DNA of 64,000 nt from Methanobacteriota archaeon (lineage in GTDB: Archaea > Halobacteriota > Methanomicrobia > Methanomicrobiales > Methanomicrobiaceae), in contig JAENZA010000005.1 in NCBI GenBank assembly GCA_016841485.1, positions 1-64,000 of the forward strand. Reading direction: 5' to 3'. Below the pieces are notes generated by a model, which saw nothing but the letters and a program-made list of their open reading frames with translations, had not been told where the DNA came from and made no database searches. This document shows, in pieces, positions 60,273 through 64,000 of this stretch. Position 1 is the first letter of the stretch, and each line of letters begins with the position of its first letter. Position numbers and translations under genes: made by a program.

Positions 60273-61256
60273 CTACCGCCTCCCTGCCCGGTGCATCATG
60301 CGCATCCGGGCCATGGTGCCGGCCTCCTCTTCCCGGATGGTCTTGCCGGTGTAATAGAGGAAGACGTCTTCAAGGGTGGGCTTGCGGATGGAGACGGAGG
60401 AGATCTCCAGTGCGTGGGTTCCGAAAAGGCCAATCAGTTCGACGATATGGGTCTCCGCGTCCCGGAGGTGGATGGTGACCTGCCCGTCGTGGAGTTCGGT
60501 CTTGATGATCCATTCTGCGGTCATGATCGCGGGGATGGCCGCGGCATCCGGTGATACGATGGTGACGACATCGCCCCCGATCCGGTCCTTGAGGCGGTCC
60601 GGGGTATCCATCGCGATGATCGTGCCATGGTCGATGATGGCAATCCGGTCGCAGAGGCGGTCCGCCTCGTCCATGTAATGGGTCGTGAGGATGATGGTGA
60701 CCCCCTTCTCCGTATTCAGCGATTTGATGTAATGCCAGAGGTGGTTTCTCGTCTGCGGGTCGAGCCCGAGGGTCGGTTCATCGAGGAAGAGCACCTTCGG
60801 CTCGTGCAGGAGTCCCCGGGCGATCTCGAGCCTTCGCCGCATGCCGCCGGAGAAGGTCTTGACGAGACTGTCTTTTCGATCCTCCAGTTCGACAAGCCGC
60901 AGAAGCGTCGAAATCCTTTCTTCCCTGACTTCGCGGGGGATCCGGTACAGCCTCCCGTGAAAGTCCATGTTCTCCCATGCCGTCAGCTCCTCGTCGAGGC
61001 TCTGGTCCTGGAAGACGATGCCGATGGATTTTCTGACGCCGTCCTGGTCGTCTGTTATATCGACGCCGTTTACCAGTGCCATGCCTGCGGTCGGTTCGAG
61101 AAGCGTTGCCAGCATGGAGATGGTCGTGGTCTTGCCGGCGCCATTGGGCCCCAGAAGGCCGAAGATCTCTCCGTCTGCTATGTCAAATGAAATGTCGTCG
61201 ACGGCGACAAAGCCGTCAAACTCTTTGGTAAGTCCTTCAACGTGTATCGCTGTCAT
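60273..61256 (-). CDS. ABC transporter ATP-binding protein (DrrA-like)
   Basis: Start refined to MTAIHVEGLTKEF; GPNGAGKTTT, FSGGMRRRLEIARGL, LFLDEPTLGLDPQTRNHLW. Confidence 0.93.
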   Translation of the reverse strand: MTAIHVEGLTKEFDGFVAVDDISFDIADGEIFGLLGPNGAGKTTTISMLATLLEPTAGMALVNGVDITDDQDGVRKSIGIVFQDQSLDEELTAWENMDFHGRLYRIPREVREERISTLLRLVELEDRKDSLVKTFSGGMRRRLEIARGLLHEPKVLFLDEPTLGLDPQTRNHLWHYIKSLNTEKGVTIILTTHYMDEADRLCDRIAIIDHGTIIAMDTPDRLKDRIGGDVVTIVSPDAAAIPAIMTAEWIIKTELHDGQVTIHLRDAETHIVELIGLFGTHALEISSVSIRKPTLEDVFLYYTGKTIREEEAGTMARMRMMHRAGRR

Positions 61257-61740
61257 GATGGGCGAGGTTCCTGAGTTGTGCTGTGCAATCGTTGAGTATT
61301 CGTGTCGCTGCTTCTGTTTTTTCAGGCGGGATGCCTTCGATGGCATCACGCATCTGCCAGAGGGCATCGCCAAGGTTTGTTCTTTCCTCTCCGAAGACTT
61401 CCATGTGCAGGTCCCGCAGGAGAAGGAACTTATCCCGCTGGTGGTGGCGGTGTTCCCTGACCTGCCGGAGGATGCCCCTGCCCTGTTCGGTGGTCTGAAA
61501 GATGTTCTTCGAGCGGGGTCCCGTCTCCACGACGGTGATGAGCCCCTCCTCCTCGAGATGCGTGATAATGGGATAGAGGGTCCCTTTGCTCGGGACCCAG
61601 GCGCCGTGCGTCTTCTCCTCGATCTCCTTCAGGAGATCATAGCCGGACTTCGGCTCCCTGCAGAGTGCATGAAGGATATAGAGGGCGAGAAAGCCCCGCT
61701 CCTTCCCGTGTGGTGAGGTGAATGACAGTAGACCTTTCAT
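61237..61740 (-). CDS. PadR family transcriptional regulator
   Basis: LYILHALCREPKSGYDLLKEIEEKTHGAWVPSKGTLYPIITHLEEEGLIT. Confidence 0.92.
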   Translation of the reverse strand: MKGLLSFTSPHGKERGFLALYILHALCREPKSGYDLLKEIEEKTHGAWVPSKGTLYPIITHLEEEGLITVVETGPRSKNIFQTTEQGRGILRQVREHRHHQRDKFLLLRDLHMEVFGEERTNLGDALWQMRDAIEGIPPEKTEAATRILNDCTAQLRNLAHHDSDTR

Positions 61741-61903
61741 GGTATGGTGGATGCTCCTCTATAGTTCGGTATTGAACCGTTCGTTTCCGCACTATATTGT
61801 TCTCACCTCACCAATAAGGATTCTCATCCGTCAACCGGGGAGGCCGGTACCGGGGCGACGGCCAGCCCCATGGTCCGGGAAAAAAGAGAAAGTTCAGGTA
61901 TTT

Positions 61904-62827
61904 TCAGGATTCGGGCGGGATCAGGACGGCATCGATGACATGGATGACGCCGTTGCTGCATTCGACATCGGTGATGATGACATTGGCACCACCCACGGTT
62001 ACGCCGTCTGCGGTGTCGATGACCAGTGCGCTGCCCTGCAAGGTCTCAATGGTATCCATGGACCCCACATCAGATGCCATGAACCGGCCGCCCGCCACAT
62101 GATAGAGGAGGATGTCGGTGAGCTGGCCCTGCGGGTCCTCAAGCAGCGCCTCGACCGTTCCTGCGGGGAGCGCTGCAAAGGCGTCGTCTGTGGGCGCAAA
62201 GACCGTATAGTCCATCGTCTCGTCGCTCAGTGTCGGACCAAGGCCTGCCGCCTGGACTGCGGCAACGAGGGTGGTGAACCGCCCGTCGGCGACCGCCGTC
62301 TCCACGATGTTATCTTTCGGCAGCATCACGGCGTCGATGACGTGGATGACGCCGTTGCTGCAGACGATGTCTGCTGTTACGACCTTTGCTCCGTCGACCA
62401 TCACGCCGTCCGTCGTGTCAAACCGGAGCCGTTTGCCGAGGAGCGTCATCGCATCCGGTTGTGATGTCACGTCGTCTGCCATCAGTTCTCCTGCTACCAC
62501 ATGATACAGCAGAATATCCTTCAGATCTCCCTGCGGGTCCTCGAGAAGGACAGCGATCGTCCCCTCGGGAAGTTTTGCAACCGCATCATCGGTCGGTGCG
62601 AAGACGGTGAACGGCCCTTCCCCGGAGAGCGTCCCCGTCAGGCCCGCGGCCTCGACCGCCGCGAGGAGCGTGGTAAATGACCCTGCGTCCTGAGCGGTCT
62701 CTATGATGTTTTTTGGTGCCGGTGTCGGTGTTGGCGTTGGTGTTGCCTCCGGGGGTTCGGTCGTACACCCGGCGACGAGCACAGCGGCCACCACTAGCAT
62801 GACACCCAGCAATTTCAGTGATTTCAT
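61904..62827 (-). CDS. Lipoprotein with two fasciclin (FAS1) domains
   Basis: Start refined to MKSLKLLGVMLVVAAVLVAGC lipobox; PTPTPTPTPAP linker; two FTVFAPTDDAVAKLP / YTVFAPTDDAFAALP repeats. Confidence 0.93.
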   Translation of the reverse strand: MKSLKLLGVMLVVAAVLVAGCTTEPPEATPTPTPTPAPKNIIETAQDAGSFTTLLAAVEAAGLTGTLSGEGPFTVFAPTDDAVAKLPEGTIAVLLEDPQGDLKDILLYHVVAGELMADDVTSQPDAMTLLGKRLRFDTTDGVMVDGAKVVTADIVCSNGVIHVIDAVMLPKDNIVETAVADGRFTTLVAAVQAAGLGPTLSDETMDYTVFAPTDDAFAALPAGTVEALLEDPQGQLTDILLYHVAGGRFMASDVGSMDTIETLQGSALVIDTADGVTVGGANVIITDVECSNGVIHVIDAVLIPPES

Positions 62828-63011
62828 TTCATACACCCCCATCCTGTGATGGGATAGCCGGTAATGGATGTTCATTGACTTAATGTTGTTGGGGAGAGGT
62901 GAATGAATATATTAGAAATGAAGGACTATCCTGCCATCTTCGATCGCGGTTCCGTCCGGGTATATCTGTGGAAACAAAGGCCCGAAAATGGAAGAAAGAA
63001 GAATTCTCGGG

Positions 63012-64000
63012 TCACGCATACCGGAAGAGGTCGGGTCCCATGGAAATCTCAAAGCGTGCCCCTTTCCCTTCCACTCCTGTCTCATGGATGGCGATGCCGG
63101 TGATGTCGAGTATGGCCCGTACCAGGAAGAGGCCGTAGCCGGTGTTGCGGCCGAAGCCGCGGGCGAATATCTTTTCCTTGATGTGTGGGGTGACTCCCTT
63201 CCCGTCATCCTCCAGGACGATGACACCCCCGGTTTCTGTCTGGTGAAACGCGATGGCGATCCTGGTCACGTGGTCGCCGTGGCGCAGGGCATTGTCGATG
63301 AGATTGACAAAGACCTTGGTGAGCAGCGGGTCGGCATACACCTCGACCGGGCCTATGTCGGAGATGATCTCCACCGAAAGATGCCCGGCCTGTGATGCGA
63401 CATCCCTAATGATGTGGTCAATGCGCTGCCACCGTGGGGCAAGCACTCCCATGTTCTGGTAATCACTGGTAAACGATATCTGGGTCTCAATGGTTTTGGC
63501 AAGCGACTCAATCTTCCCGATATATGGCGGCACCCCTTCCGGGGGGACAGTCTTCATCAGTTCAAGATAGCCGAGAAGGGCCGTGAGATGATTCAGGATG
63601 TCATGGCGTGTCACATCGGAGAGAAGGTTGAGCTTTTCATTCGCCTTCTGCAGGGCTTCCCGGTAATTTCTGATATCGGTGATGTCGATCATAGAGGCGA
63701 TGATAAAGACCGGTGTGCCATCAGAATTTTTGACAACCTTTGCCGAGAGATGGATAACAAAAGGTGTGCCGTCCTTCTTTTCAACCTCAAATTCTCCGAT
63801 CATGGAACCGGTTTTACAGAAGTGGTCCAGGAGTTCCGGCCTACTTTCTCCGGCGATGCCGATGACCCTGCCTCTCTGCCCGATCACTTCCTCTTTGGCA
63901 TCATATCCCCACATTCTCAGGAAGGCACGGTTCACATAGGTGAGATTTCCGTCCGGATCGAGAATCGAGATGGCGGTAGGGGAGGACTCGATGGCGTTCT
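63012..64000 (-). CDS. PAS sensor histidine kinase, N-terminus beyond window edge
   Basis: Frame continues past the listed M (NAIESSPTAISILDPDGNLTYVNRAFLRMWGY); TRHDILNHLTALLGYLELMK; HATPase DNALRHGDHVTRIA, EDDGKGV. Confidence 0.88.
   Translation of the reverse strand, partial: NAIESSPTAISILDPDGNLTYVNRAFLRMWGYDAKEEVIGQRGRVIGIAGESRPELLDHFCKTGSMIGEFEVEKKDGTPFVIHLSAKVVKNSDGTPVFIIASMIDITDIRNYREALQKANEKLNLLSDVTRHDILNHLTALLGYLELMKTVPPEGVPPYIGKIESLAKTIETQISFTSDYQNMGVLAPRWQRIDHIIRDVASQAGHLSVEIISDIGPVEVYADPLLTKVFVNLIDNALRHGDHVTRIAIAFHQTETGGVIVLEDDGKGVTPHIKEKIFARGFGRNTGYGLFLVRAILDITGIAIHETGVEGKGARFEISMGPDLFRYA

Noticed and set aside
61741-61800. GTTCggtattGAAC as PadR operator
   Set aside because: Short arms (4 bp) and not the usual PadR ATGT-N8-ACAT form; too weak to call.

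Overview
About 64 kb of a moderately GC-rich archaeal chromosome. Gene content (aIF-1A, DUF2769, MsvR-like V4R regulator, lysine 2,3-aminomutase with beta-lysine acetyltransferase, AOR, CooS/CooC, archaeal pilin-type N-termini) points to a methanogen, probably Methanomicrobiales; that placement is inference. Coding density is high on both strands. I found no rRNA, tRNA, CRISPR array or transposase. Housekeeping or well-known modules: rimI (cut by the left edge), DUF1015 protein, aIF-1A, tandem pcm genes, DEAD-box helicase, AOR + MoaD-like, ablAB, TetR + MacB-like exporter, trkA/trkH, YeeE/YedE + MBL-rhodanese + SLC13 sulfur-type locus, cooS/cooC, PadR + drug-type ABC exporter, fasciclin lipoprotein, and two related histidine kinases (the second cut by the right edge). 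Most worth following up: (1) a five-gene overlapping cluster of pilin-like proteins sharing a (N/D)(D/E)(D/E)G motif before the hydrophobic helix; (2) a four-gene operon of large secreted/surface proteins; (3) a SLOG-like + SLATT/DUF4231-like membrane protein that may be a defence or signalling effector; (4) a CrtC/AttH lipocalin-like + polyprenyl synthase fusion beside a PEP-synthase/rifampicin-phosphotransferase-like enzyme; (5) a methyltransferase + D-Ala-D-Ala-ligase-like ATP-grasp fusion; (6) a SAM-decarboxylase-like protein with an apparently altered catalytic motif and a long AT-rich structured leader; (7) a split ArsP/DUF318-like permease; (8) a CstB-like persulfide dioxygenase locus. 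All product names come from reading sequence and motifs, not from database searches.
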